Assembly (NCBI GenBank): GCA_027531565.1
Contig: JAPZSB010000009.1
Span: forward strand, 1 to 64,000
Length of the DNA: 64,000 bases
Direction: 5' to 3'
Source: Beijerinckiaceae bacterium
GTDB taxonomy: Bacteria; Pseudomonadota; Alphaproteobacteria; Rhizobiales; Beijerinckiaceae
The position numbers and the translations under genes are program-made. Positions 17,737 through 25,904 of this stretch are shown here, piece by piece (positions within the stretch are counted from its first letter, which is position 1; every line of letters begins with the position of its first letter). The notes beneath the pieces were generated by a model. It was not told the origin of the DNA. It was given only the letters and a program-made list of their open reading frames with translations, and did not search any database.

Positions 17737-18534
17737 TCAGAGCAGGCGCTTGCGGATTCGGTTCGAGACCTGCTCGACCAGCACGACCAGCAGGAATACC
17801 GCGATGATGATCGTCGCCGCCGTATCGTAGTCGAACAGGTCGAAGGCGACCTTCAGCTCGACGCCGATGCCGCCGGCGCCCACCAGCCCGAGGATCACCG
17901 AGCCGCGTACCGCCTTTTCGAGGCTGAACAGCGATGTCGCGACAAAGGACGGCATCGCCTGAGGCACGATGGCGGAGAAAATCAGGCCAAGGCGGGTCGC
18001 TCCCATCGCGGAGAGCGCTTCCTGCGGGCCCTTGTCGACATCCTCCATCGCCTCGGCAAAGAAGCGTCCCGCAAAGCCGATCTTGTCGACCATGATCGCC
18101 ATCACGCCAGCTGCCGGCCCGAGCCCGACGGCGATCACGAAAAGAAGCGCCCAGACAAGGTCAGGCACGGTCCGGAACAGGGCGATCAGCCCGCGCGCCA
18201 TTTGCTTGATGACCGGGTGGGGCGACAGGCCCTCCGCCGCGAGAATGGCCAGCGGAAAGGCGAGGATCAGCCCGAGCACGCAGCCGACCAGTGCCATCTG
18301 GAATGTCACAAGCAGCGAACGCAGGATCTGTGGCAGCCGTTCGAGGTCCGGCGGAAACATCCGGTCGAGGATCGAACCGAGCGCCGGAAAGCCGCGCTGC
18401 ATCCGCTCCCAGGAAAGGCCGACATTGGAGAACGACCAGACGAGGAACGCCAGGGCGAGGACGGTGAGGATGAAGGTCAGGGCATTCGGCCGGTCCCAGC
18501 GGGGCACGGAGGCAGCAGGGGCTGGCAGGCTCAT
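17737..18534 (-). CDS. phnE: Phosphonate ABC transporter permease PhnE
   Basis: A 265-residue inner-membrane permease of the PhnE family, with about six transmembrane segments and LFRTVPDLVWALLFVIAVGLGPAAGV, the strongest PhnE signature. The EALSAMGATRLGLIF segment is the ATPase-coupling loop. Its ATG overlaps the phnC stop (ATGA), showing translational coupling in the order phnD-phnC-phnE. Together they import phosphonates or related P compounds (phosphite, phosphate esters). No C-P lyase or phosphonatase gene is in the window, so the imported compound's fate is unknown. Confidence 0.9.
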   Translation of the reverse strand: MSLPAPAASVPRWDRPNALTFILTVLALAFLVWSFSNVGLSWERMQRGFPALGSILDRMFPPDLERLPQILRSLLVTFQMALVGCVLGLILAFPLAILAAEGLSPHPVIKQMARGLIALFRTVPDLVWALLFVIAVGLGPAAGVMAIMVDKIGFAGRFFAEAMEDVDKGPQEALSAMGATRLGLIFSAIVPQAMPSFVATSLFSLEKAVRGSVILGLVGAGGIGVELKVAFDLFDYDTAATIIIAVFLLVVLVEQVSNRIRKRLL

Positions 18535-19334
18535 GCGTCGTGGTCCCGTCCGGTAAAGAACTGCCGGAGCTGGCGCGGGTCGGCCTTTCGGGAGGGCCTG
18601 TCCAGCGTGATCCGTCCATCCGCCAGTCCGACGATCCGGTCCGAATAGCGCAGGGTGTGCTCCAGTCGGTGCGAAATCACCACAAGCGTCAGGCCCTTGT
18701 CCTTCGCCAGCCGGTAAAGCAGGTCCATGATCTCTTCGCCCGAGCGCGGGTCAAGGCTGGCATCCGGTTCATCGGCAAGGATGAATTCGGGGCGCTGCAT
18801 CAGCATCCGGGCGATTGCCACGCGTTGCGACTGGCCGCCCGAGAGCGAATCCGCCCGCTGGAGGGCCCGGTCGGCCAGTCCGACCTCGGCAAGGCAGGCG
18901 AGCGCCTCGGCCCGGTCCGGTGCGGGGGCCAGCGTTTGAAGCCAGGTCCGTGGGCCGCTCTTGCGAGCCTGCACGCCATGCAGGACGTTGCTCAAGGCTG
19001 AGAGCCGGCCGACAAGGTTATGGCGCTGGAAGACGATGCCGACGCGGCGCCGGAAGGCGCGCAGCGGGCCGGGGGCAAGCTCGGTGACCGCTTCCCCCAG
19101 CAGCGACATGCGGCCGGCATCCGGCTCGATCAGCCGCACGAGCATCCGCAGCAAGGTCGATTTGCCGGCGCCATTGGCTCCGATCAGCGCAACAGCGGTG
19201 CCGTGCTCGACCGTGAGATCCAGCCCGTCGAGGATCGTTCGGGCGCCGAAGGCCTTGCGAAGTCCCTCGATCCGGAGCGCTGGCGGAAGCGCTTCGATCA
19301 GGGATTCGTCCGGCAAGGCGAGGGCCAGCACCAT
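18531..19334 (-). CDS. phnC: Phosphonate ABC transporter ATP-binding protein PhnC
   Basis: A 267-residue ABC ATPase. Walker [12 protein letters not shown], signature [15 protein letters not shown], Walker [13 protein letters not shown] and [11 protein letters not shown] are visible. The core ([20 protein letters not shown]) starts near residue 22, so a later start is possible, but the ORF's ATG at 19334 lies just 3 bp after phnD, fitting the operon. It powers the PhnE permease. It differs clearly from the second phnC at 38320 (signature LSGGQQQRVAIARAL), so the two are not recent duplicates. Confidence 0.9.
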   Translation of the reverse strand: MVLALALPDESLIEALPPALRIEGLRKAFGARTILDGLDLTVEHGTAVALIGANGAGKSTLLRMLVRLIEPDAGRMSLLGEAVTELAPGPLRAFRRRVGIVFQRHNLVGRLSALSNVLHGVQARKSGPRTWLQTLAPAPDRAEALACLAEVGLADRALQRADSLSGGQSQRVAIARMLMQRPEFILADEPDASLDPRSGEEIMDLLYRLAKDKGLTLVVISHRLEHTLRYSDRIVGLADGRITLDRPSRKADPRQLRQFFTGRDHDA

Positions 19335-19337
19335 CGT

Positions 19338-20204
19338 TCAGCCGCCGATGAACTTCGTGAACTCACGGACGCCGACATTCACGAACATCCGGCGGACCGG
19401 GTCATAATCCTTGTCCTGCACGTCCCAAAGGAACTTGCCACCGATAAACTTGGCGTTTTCCTTCGTGGTCGTGACTGCTCCGAGCAGCGTCTCGGCATGA
19501 TCCCGGAACGCGGCGCGGAACTTCGCGACCGTCTCCGGCTTCACCTTTGAAGAGACGACGATCAAGTCGTTCGGCAGGTTCGCACCGTCACCGAGGGTGC
19601 GGAACTTCTGGTTCGGGAAAGCCTTTGTGATGCGCTCGAGATGCGTCTGGTTCATTCCGATCGCGGCAATGTCATTCCGCAGCATCGCTTCAGCCGCGAC
19701 ATTGAGCTTCAGGAAGACCGGCTCGTAGTCCTTGCCGTAGGCGAGGCCGCCATCGGCGAGGATGGTCGCCGGCGCGAGATGCTGCGAGGTCGAGCCGATC
19801 TCGCCGAACGAGACCTTCTTGCCCTTCAGGTCGGCAAGCGTCTTGATCGGGCTGTTCTCCGGAACAACGATCGACGAGCGGTAGTTTGGCCGCTCCCAGA
19901 CCACGACAGGCTGGGCCTTCATGCGGGCATTGAACACGACGTATTCCGCCGGGCCGGTCAGAACGAAATCGACCTGGTCCGCCGCCATCGCCTCGACGGC
20001 AGCCGTGCGGCCGGAAACGGCGAAGAACTCGACCTTCAGGCCGGAAGCCTTTTCGAACGCTTCCTTGAAGGGCCCGAATTCACGCTGCAGGCTCTCGAGG
20101 CCATCGACGTCGGTCACGGCGAAGCGGATCTTCTCCTGCGCGAGCGCGGGAAGACCCGATGTCAGGACAACAGCAGCGGCAAGGAACAGGCGGCGCGTGA
20201 TCAT
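19338..20204 (-). CDS. phnD: Phosphonate/phosphite-type periplasmic binding protein PhnD
   Basis: A 288-residue binding protein with a Sec signal peptide (MITRRLFLAAAVVLTSGLPALAQ). PhnD features are MAADQVDFVLTGPAEYVVF, GKKVSFGEIGSTSQHLAP with the Ser-Thr-Ser anion-binding loop, and a C-terminal WDVQDKDYDPVRRMF. It is the first gene of the phnD-C-E operon. A good PHO box lies 66 bp upstream on the same strand (20270-20287), so induction by phosphate starvation via PhoB is expected. Whether the ligand is a phosphonate, phosphite or a phosphate ester cannot be told. Confidence 0.9.
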   Translation of the reverse strand: MITRRLFLAAAVVLTSGLPALAQEKIRFAVTDVDGLESLQREFGPFKEAFEKASGLKVEFFAVSGRTAAVEAMAADQVDFVLTGPAEYVVFNARMKAQPVVVWERPNYRSSIVVPENSPIKTLADLKGKKVSFGEIGSTSQHLAPATILADGGLAYGKDYEPVFLKLNVAAEAMLRNDIAAIGMNQTHLERITKAFPNQKFRTLGDGANLPNDLIVVSSKVKPETVAKFRAAFRDHAETLLGAVTTTKENAKFIGGKFLWDVQDKDYDPVRRMFVNVGVREFTKFIGG

Positions 20205-20269
20205 GGAGTTCCTCTTGGGGGTTGGGAACGGGGTTTGGAAAACTGATCCCGAGCGCCTAGCGCGGCGGC

Positions 20270-20287
20270 ACGACAGTCTGATGACAG
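20270..20287 (-). promoter_or_regulatory. PHO box upstream of phnD
   Basis: On the minus strand the site reads CTGTCAT-CAGA-CTGTCGT: one perfect and one 6-of-7 copy of the PhoB half site with the canonical 4-bp spacer. It lies 66 bp upstream of the phnD start. A further single half site CTGTCAT at 20352-20358 points towards the divergent isomerase gene. Confidence 0.7.
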
Positions 20288-20403
20288 GCGCAGGCCCTGC
20301 GTAAAAAGCGGCGGTGCTGCGTGTCCTGCCTGGCGGGCCGCCATCATCATCCTGTCATGGATAGACGCCACGGAAGCGGCCGACGCTTGACCGGAGAATC
20401 ATC

Positions 20404-21240
20404 ATGACCGCCCCTGTTCTGCCCTCGCCGGACCTGCCGCTCCTCGGAGCGGCTCTCAACCGCCGGACATTGCCGCTGCATCGGCAATGGCTGCTCGACC
20501 ACCAGCGCGATCTCGAGATCCAGGATTTCATCGAACACACCCTGCTGGACGGCGATGCCGCGGCCATTGCGGATGAGATTGCCGGCCTGCTCGACGGCTA
20601 TCGTGGCCGCCTCGGGCTTCACGGCCCGTTCTGGGGTTTCCGGATCTCGACCGAGGATCCGCTGGTCAGGGCCGTGGTCCAGAAGCGCTTCCTGCAGGCG
20701 CTGACGGTGGCGGAGCGCCTCGGCGCGACGCAGATGGTGATCCATTCCCCGTTCACGACGTGGGATTTCAACAATCTCGATGCTTTTCCCGGGGCCGAGG
20801 CGAAGCTGGTCGAGCGGGTTGCGGAATGCCTTGCCCCCGTGATCGTCCGGGCGCGGGATATCGGCTGCGAACTCGTGATCGAGAACATTGAGGACAAGGA
20901 CCCCTCGTCGCGCGTGCGGTTGGCCGAGGCCCTCGGAGAGCCGGTCCGCGTTTCATTGGATACGGGACACGCCCATTACGCCCATGTCTCAACCGGAGCG
21001 CCGCCGGTTGATGTCTTTGTCCACAAGGCCGGACCGGCTCTGGCCCATGTCCATCTCCAAGATATGGATGGCTATGCCGACCGCCATTGGCATCCGGGGG
21101 AGGGCAGCGTGAACTGGCCAGCCGTGTTTCGCGCCTTGAGTGCCTTGCCCCAATCCCCCCGTCTCATTCTCGAGGTCAAAGACCAGCCCAATCTGCGCCG
21201 GGGCGCGGATCATCTCATTGGCCTGGGACTGGCCCGCTAG
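20404..21240 (+). CDS. TIM-barrel sugar-phosphate isomerase/epimerase-family protein
   Basis: A 278-residue protein of the xylose-isomerase-like/AP-endonuclease-2 TIM-barrel superfamily. Metal-binding residues can be placed: LHGPF, VIHSPF, VIENIEDKD, VSLDTGHAHYA, HVHLQDMDG, HWHPGEGSVNW and ILEVKD, the family set of His/Glu/Asp ligands for two or three divalent metals. It may be an isomerase, an epimerase or a phosphatase/phosphoesterase-like member. It is divergent from the PHO-box-controlled phnDCE operon with a lone PHO half site before it, so a role in processing an imported P-containing sugar is possible but unproven. Confidence 0.75.
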   Translation: MTAPVLPSPDLPLLGAALNRRTLPLHRQWLLDHQRDLEIQDFIEHTLLDGDAAAIADEIAGLLDGYRGRLGLHGPFWGFRISTEDPLVRAVVQKRFLQALTVAERLGATQMVIHSPFTTWDFNNLDAFPGAEAKLVERVAECLAPVIVRARDIGCELVIENIEDKDPSSRVRLAEALGEPVRVSLDTGHAHYAHVSTGAPPVDVFVHKAGPALAHVHLQDMDGYADRHWHPGEGSVNWPAVFRALSALPQSPRLILEVKDQPNLRRGADHLIGLGLAR

Positions 21241-21255
21241 ACGGGCCCTGTGAAG

Positions 21256-21925
21256 GGCACTGTCAGAGGAAAATCGGCTTGCCGCTGACGGGAAGGGCGG
21301 CTAGCCGGACCGGATGAGCCACGCCCGCATTTTCCGCTACGTCAAGACCTCGCCCGAGATCATCCGCCTGGCGGTGGGATGGATGTCCGTCATCCGCTTT
21401 CGCTGCGGAACATTGAGGATCTGCCGCACGGACGGGGCATCGATGTCACGCATGAGACGATGCGGATCTGGTGCCCCCGGTTCGGCACCATCTTCGCGGC
21501 CGAGATCCGGCGCAGCCGGGTCGAGACGATGCGGAATTTGCGGCACCGCCGCTGGCATCTCGACGAGGTCTTCGCGAAGATCACGATAGCAATCCGGGAC
21601 GGATTGCGTCCTGCAATCCTATTGCCGTGAAGCACGATCTCTGGCTCGCCGTCGGTCACGAGGGCATCATACGGTGCCGCGTTGAAAGCCCTGAATGCCA
21701 TCGACAAACGCGAGGCTGGCCGCTGGCCGGACAATCGCGTCGAGAATTCGCCGCCTTGCACGGCTCGATCCACAACCACTTCAACCACGAACGGCACTTC
21801 TCATCCAGGCCGACATTCAAGGAGAGAAGAGCCGCCGCACGCAACGAATGGCGTCAGCTTCGCGCGGCCTCGTCCATGTCGGGGCAGGGGACATTCCGAG
21901 ACTTTCGGGTTTGTCTGAAAGCACC
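21256..21925 (+). mobile_element. Defective IS6-like element, 670 bp, both ends present
   Basis: From GGCACTGTCAGA (21256) to TCTGAAAGCACC (21925). It shares the frameshift after IIRLAV and the palindromic insertion with the copies at 7374 and 12572, but has lost a different part of the core: the KALNAIDKREAGRW region deleted in the other two is kept here, followed by its own deletion. The insertion is therefore older than the deletions. Confidence 0.8.
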
Positions 21926-21966
21926 GCTTGCAGGGCGCGGAGGCCGTTGGCGACAATCGGGCCCAC

Positions 21967-22836
21967 TCATTCGACAAGGTCTATCAACCGTCCCCCTGAT
22001 GTGGTCGATAGCCTCGCGCGGGAACTTCCTTCGATACGCAAGCCATCAATCCGGGCGTTGACTGGCCATTGCCTGACGATGCGTGGGTTCGCATCCTGAA
22101 AGCTGACCAGGGCGAGAGCGTTCCGATCGCGTGTGGGAAGAACGACCAATGGAGGATTTCGGCGCGCGAGCCGGACAACGCGCCCGAGATCAAGATCGCG
22201 GCTGCCAAGGATATGGTTGGTATATCCGTCGATCCGCGCCACTTCGTCCAGCACGCCCTTCCCGAGACGGTAGAGTCGAAGGGATCCGGCAAGATGCGGG
22301 TTCACCACGGCCGCAATCATGGGTTCGCCTGAACCCGTAAAGTCGGCAATGCCAACCGGATTGAGCCAGCGATTGCGGATGCCGATCGCAGGACTTTCGG
22401 CAAGTGGTTCGATACGATCCTTCAGGATGCGATAGACCGCGATCACAGCGCCTCTCTCCAGATAGGCCTTTACGACAATTGCCTCCGGGACGCCGTCACC
22501 ATCAAGGTCGGCAAGCCGGACGCGCCTGTCCTCGAACACCGCATCCGATGGAAGCGTGAAGGCGAGGCGAATTCGACCATGCTCGACCGCGAAGCCGCCG
22601 GCTTCTATCCCGTCACCGAGCACCGCATGATCGTATCGGGTCGTTGGTTGGATCAGCCATGCCTTGTAGGGACCGGAAGCGCTGATCTCGGTATCCGGCA
22701 ATGGAGAATAGGGCACGCCATTGTGGGTTTGGGCCGCCGTCTCCTCTGGCTGAGCCCAGATGGCAATACCTGCCATCAAGCACGCCGCACAGAGGATCAA
22801 GCGTCGAAGGCACCAACGCCGTTGGATCAGCGACAA
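21967..22836 (-). CDS. Secreted VCBS/FG-GAP-like repeat protein
   Basis: About 290 residues. The start is uncertain: TTG at 22836 gives a convincing signal peptide (RRW...RRLILCAACLMAGIAIWA), whereas the first in-frame ATG at 22776 would leave only a stub of it. The mature part contains LADLDGDGVPEAIVVKAY and GIADFTGSGEPMIAAVV, Asp/Gly-rich loops typical of FG-GAP/VCBS beta-propeller blades that often bind calcium. A periplasmic beta-propeller is expected; the ligand is unknown. It lies just downstream of the peroxiredoxin-like gene on the same strand, its start overlapping or lying within about 70 bp of that gene's stop. Confidence 0.7.
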   Translation of the reverse strand: MSLIQRRWCLRRLILCAACLMAGIAIWAQPEETAAQTHNGVPYSPLPDTEISASGPYKAWLIQPTTRYDHAVLGDGIEAGGFAVEHGRIRLAFTLPSDAVFEDRRVRLADLDGDGVPEAIVVKAYLERGAVIAVYRILKDRIEPLAESPAIGIRNRWLNPVGIADFTGSGEPMIAAVVNPHLAGSLRLYRLGKGVLDEVARIDGYTNHILGSRDLDLGRVVRLARRNPPLVVLPTRDRNALALVSFQDANPRIVRQWPVNARIDGLRIEGSSRARLSTTSGGRLIDLVE

Positions 22837-22849
22837 GCCGCAAGACGTG

Positions 22850-23407
22850 TCAAACAACGGCTGTGACCTCGCCCCGCGCCGGGTACGATTTCGCGACCAC
22901 GATGTCGATCGCTCCGAGAATGTCGGAAAAATGGGGGCGGGCGAAAGGCATCGACTGCACCGAGGCGAAGTAGACCGAATGGTCGGAACGAATGAGGAAA
23001 AGACCGGGCTCCGAGAACAGGGCCGGCTCCTCGACACCGATCGACGTCAACCCCCGTCCTGCCGAGACATAGAGCCCCCAGCGCCGGGCCATGCTGAGCT
23101 CGAGGCCATAGCCGAGGCGCAGGCGCGGCAGGTTCCATTCGGTCTTCGTCTTCAAAGCTCTCTCCTCGGTATCCGAGGAAACCGCCACAACAGAAACGCC
23201 CCGCTTCTCGAATTCCGGTAGATTGGCCTCAAGCTCTTTCAGCTGGGCCCGGCAGATCGGGCAATGGTAACCCCGATAGAAGACAACCAGCGTGAACGTA
23301 TCGGGTGCTTCGTCGGCCAGTGAGAAATACGCTCCACCGGAGCCAGAAAGGACAACTTCAAGATCCGGAGCTGGCTGTCTTGGCAGAACGGGGATGATAT
23401 CGGACAT
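22850..23407 (-). CDS. Peroxiredoxin-like AhpC/TSA-family protein
   Basis: A 185-residue thioredoxin-fold protein. FYRGYHCPICRAQLKELEANLPEFEKRGVSVVAVSSD places the peroxidatic Cys at residue 49 and a second Cys at 52 in a CPIC arrangement, typical of the 'peroxiredoxin-like' branch rather than classical AhpC or Bcp. No signal peptide is seen, so it should act in the cytoplasm, reducing peroxides or acting as a thiol oxidoreductase. It is the upstream member of a two-gene unit with the VCBS protein and is divergent from the ECF sigma operon; no sigma-type promoter of the regulon could be found before it. Confidence 0.82.
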   Translation of the reverse strand: MSDIIPVLPRQPAPDLEVVLSGSGGAYFSLADEAPDTFTLVVFYRGYHCPICRAQLKELEANLPEFEKRGVSVVAVSSDTEERALKTKTEWNLPRLRLGYGLELSMARRWGLYVSAGRGLTSIGVEEPALFSEPGLFLIRSDHSVYFASVQSMPFARPHFSDILGAIDIVVAKSYPARGEVTAVV

Positions 23408-23702
23408 GGCAAAGACCTTCTGATCTGAACGGGGACGCGATGCCTGACGGCTCGCGGCAGGACGTCGCTAACCCATACGAGACGCGGTGCCGCTACCTCC
23501 AATCAACTGTCATGCCCGTGAGCACACGTTCCCGTGAAGGCAGCCTGCGTTCGAATTCTTGCCTGGCCCATCAAACCGGCAGCACATGGCGGTCCATCCG
23601 CTCCATCGCCGAGGACCGCCCTCCGCAACGCATCATTCCCTCCGAGAAAGTCTGCCAGCCTGGATCACACAAAAGCAATTTGTTGCGTTGCCCCGGTATC
23701 CT

Positions 23703-23730
23703 GTAACGGATGAGGGTCTGGGTCCGAATA
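23703..23730 (+). promoter_or_regulatory. ECF-type promoter of the sigma operon (autoregulation)
   Basis: GTAACG at 23703-23708, 16 bp, then CGAATA at 23725-23730. The same architecture recurs at five other sites in this cluster. Transcription would start near 23737, which rules out ATG 23710 as the translation start of the sigma factor. Confidence 0.65.
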
Positions 23731-23757
23731 TCGGGAAGTCGCGTGCAGAATCGACCG

Positions 23758-24309
23758 GTGGGAAAAGAAGAGGAATGGAGCAACCTGATGCGTCTGGCCC
23801 TTGACGGTGATGTGGGTGCCTACAAGACGCTTCTCGGTGCGGTGGCGCCGCATCTTCGTGGCGTTGTGCGTCCCCTGCTGATACGGTCCGGGCGGGGCCT
23901 CGCGGATCTCGAGGATATCGTGCAGGAAACGCTTCTTGCGGTTCATCTCAAACGCGCGACATGGGATCCCTCACTTCCCTTCCTGCCCTGGCTCAACGCG
24001 GTCGCGCGCTACAAGGCGATCGACGCCCTTCGCAAGTCCGGCTTCAGGCAAGACGTCGATATCGACACAATGAGTGAATCGTTGGCCGCACCGGACGAGA
24101 GGCGTGACAGCACCCTCGATAGCGCAACGATCCTGAATGCGCTTGATGCGAAACAGCGCAAGCTTGTCGAGCAGACGATCATGGTTGGCCGCTCTTCTGC
24201 TGACGTGGGTGCAGAGCTTGGCATGAGTGAGGGTGCCGTGCGCGTTGCACTTCATCGCTCCCTGAAACGGCTTGGGAAAATGTTCGGAAAGAACCGACAT
24301 GAAAACTGA
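23758..24309 (+). CDS. ECF sigma factor of the NrsF-associated group
   Basis: About 183 residues from GTG 23758; ATG 23788 is an alternative, and ATG 23710 lies inside the promoter. Region 2 contains LADLEDIVQETLLAVHLKRATWD and FLPWLNAVARYKAIDALRK. Region 4 has VGRSSADVGAELGMSEGAVRVALHRSLKRL, the -35-recognition helix-turn-helix. The downstream gene encodes a DUF1109/NrsF-type membrane anti-sigma factor overlapping by 11 bp. In Caulobacter the related SigF/NrsF pair answers heavy-metal and oxidative stress and uses GTAAC/CGAA promoters; six such promoters occur in this cluster, including its own. Confidence 0.85.
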   Translation: MGKEEEWSNLMRLALDGDVGAYKTLLGAVAPHLRGVVRPLLIRSGRGLADLEDIVQETLLAVHLKRATWDPSLPFLPWLNAVARYKAIDALRKSGFRQDVDIDTMSESLAAPDERRDSTLDSATILNALDAKQRKLVEQTIMVGRSSADVGAELGMSEGAVRVALHRSLKRLGKMFGKNRHEN

Positions 24310-24934
24310 AAAACTGATCGATTGGCTGGCCGAGGATCTCGCCTTCAAGCCGCCGGTGGCCAGCAAGCGCATATTGTTCTGGCTACCGATCGCGGCTCTT
24401 GCCACGGGCATCATCTTTCTCGGTCTTGTCGGGATCAGGACAGATCTGACATCGACAGGTGCCATGCCGACACTCGTCAAGGTCGGGCTGGGTCTCGTCA
24501 TTGCGATTGCTGCAGTTCGTGGTACCCGGACGCTTCTCCGCCCGGAGGCCTCGATCGCTCAGGGTATCGCTGCCCCTTTTGCTGTATTTCTATCGCTATC
24601 GCTCCTGCTTGCACTTGATCTTGCATCTTGGGGACAAAATGGGTTCCTGGGACGACTTCTGGGAAAGAGCATTACTTCCTGTCTGACCGTCATTCCGCTT
24701 CTGGCCGCCATCCCCCTGGTCACTTCCCTGATGGCCTTGCGAGCGGGTGCAACCTCCCATCCGGCCTTTATCGGAGCGCTGGCCGGTCTTGCATCGGCCG
24801 GGTTGGCGATCGTGGCCTATGGTCTCTATTGCACGGAAGACAGTCCCAGCTTCGTGGCGGTCTGGTATTCCCTTGCCGCTGTCATCGTCGCTCTTGTCGG
24901 TTCCATGGCCGGGCGCAGGTGGCTTCGCTGGTAG
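24299..24934 (+). CDS. NrsF-type (DUF1109) anti-sigma factor
   Basis: A 211-residue protein with a short cytoplasmic N-terminus (MKTEKLIDWLAEDL, the conserved sigma-binding start) and six predicted transmembrane helices, the DUF1109/NrsF topology. It should hold the preceding ECF sigma factor at the membrane and release it on a signal. In Caulobacter NrsF paired Cys residues sense chromate and cadmium; here few Cys are visible (one near the LLGKSITSCLTV loop and one in GLYCTED), so sensing may differ. Translation is coupled to the sigma gene. Confidence 0.82.
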   Translation: MKTEKLIDWLAEDLAFKPPVASKRILFWLPIAALATGIIFLGLVGIRTDLTSTGAMPTLVKVGLGLVIAIAAVRGTRTLLRPEASIAQGIAAPFAVFLSLSLLLALDLASWGQNGFLGRLLGKSITSCLTVIPLLAAIPLVTSLMALRAGATSHPAFIGALAGLASAGLAIVAYGLYCTEDSPSFVAVWYSLAAVIVALVGSMAGRRWLRW

Positions 24935-24995
24935 AACTCGATCCGGTGAGGGCTTCGACCATTCCGGTTGCACCCAGAAACACAAGGACAATCCC

Positions 24996-25865
24996 ATGAA
25001 GGCTCGGCTTGGCGTGATCGGTGGCTCAGGTCTCTATGATCTGCCGGGGCTTGAGGATCGACGGGAGGAGATGATCCACACGCCATGGGGGCAACCCTCG
25101 GCCGCCTTGCGGTTCGGGCGGATCGGCTCAACCGAACTGGTCTTTCTGCCCCGGCACGGCGACGGGCACCGTCATTCACCCAGCGGGATCAATTATCGCG
25201 CCAATATCGATGCGCTCAAGCGGGTCGGCGTCACGGATATCGTGAGCTTTTCGGCGGTCGGTTCCTACAAGGAGGATCTGGCGCCGGGCATGTTTGTTGT
25301 TCCCGACCAACTGGTCGATCGAACATTTGCCCGAGACAGCAGCTTTTTCGGCAATGGATGCGTGGCGCATGTCGCCTTTGGCGATCCCTTCGGACCCAAA
25401 CTCGGGCATCGGGTCGCCGAGGCGGCGCGGCGTGCCGGGATCACCATTCGCGAGGGAGGGACCGCTGTCTGTATGGAGGGCCCGCAATTCTCGACCCGTG
25501 CCGAGAGCCTTTTCTACAAGGGGCTCGGCTACGACATTATCGGCATGACATCGATGCCTGAAGCCAAGCTCGCCCGGGAAGCGGAGATCACCTATTCCAT
25601 GTGCGCCATGGTCACGGATTTTGACTGCTGGCACCCGGATCATGCGAATGTCAGCGTCGAGCTGGTTATCCGTCAGGTACACGAAAACACGGTGGCGGCG
25701 AGACGAGTCCTTGCCGAACTGGCGGCGGATTTCCCGGCAGAGCGGGAAGAATGCCCCGTCGGCTCGCACCGTGCGCTGGACTACGCGATCATCACGGCGC
25801 CCGATGCGCGCGATCCGGCGCTGATTGCCAAGCTCGATGCTGTGGCCGGGCGCGTGCTTGGGTAA
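24996..25865 (+). CDS. mtnP: S-methyl-5'-thioadenosine phosphorylase
   Basis: A 289-residue class I purine nucleoside phosphorylase of the MTAP type, cleaving methylthioadenosine (and often 5'-deoxyadenosine) to adenine and a ribose-1-phosphate derivative. Motifs: GVIGGSGLYDLPGL, NYRANIDALKRVG, SFSAVGSYKEDLAPG, MEGPQFSTRAES, GMTSMPEAKLAREAEI and TDFDCWH; the Asp pair in the last selects adenine over hypoxanthine. It is the third gene after the ECF/NrsF pair, 61 bp downstream. In this setting it may remove adenine from a nucleoside made by the radical SAM enzyme, or clear 5'-deoxyadenosine that inhibits it. That link is inference. Confidence 0.85.
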   Translation: MKARLGVIGGSGLYDLPGLEDRREEMIHTPWGQPSAALRFGRIGSTELVFLPRHGDGHRHSPSGINYRANIDALKRVGVTDIVSFSAVGSYKEDLAPGMFVVPDQLVDRTFARDSSFFGNGCVAHVAFGDPFGPKLGHRVAEAARRAGITIREGGTAVCMEGPQFSTRAESLFYKGLGYDIIGMTSMPEAKLAREAEITYSMCAMVTDFDCWHPDHANVSVELVIRQVHENTVAARRVLAELAADFPAEREECPVGSHRALDYAIITAPDARDPALIAKLDAVAGRVLG

Positions 25866-25904
25866 GCTGTGATCTGCTACTCACGTGACTCCTGCAAGGG
25901 ACGA

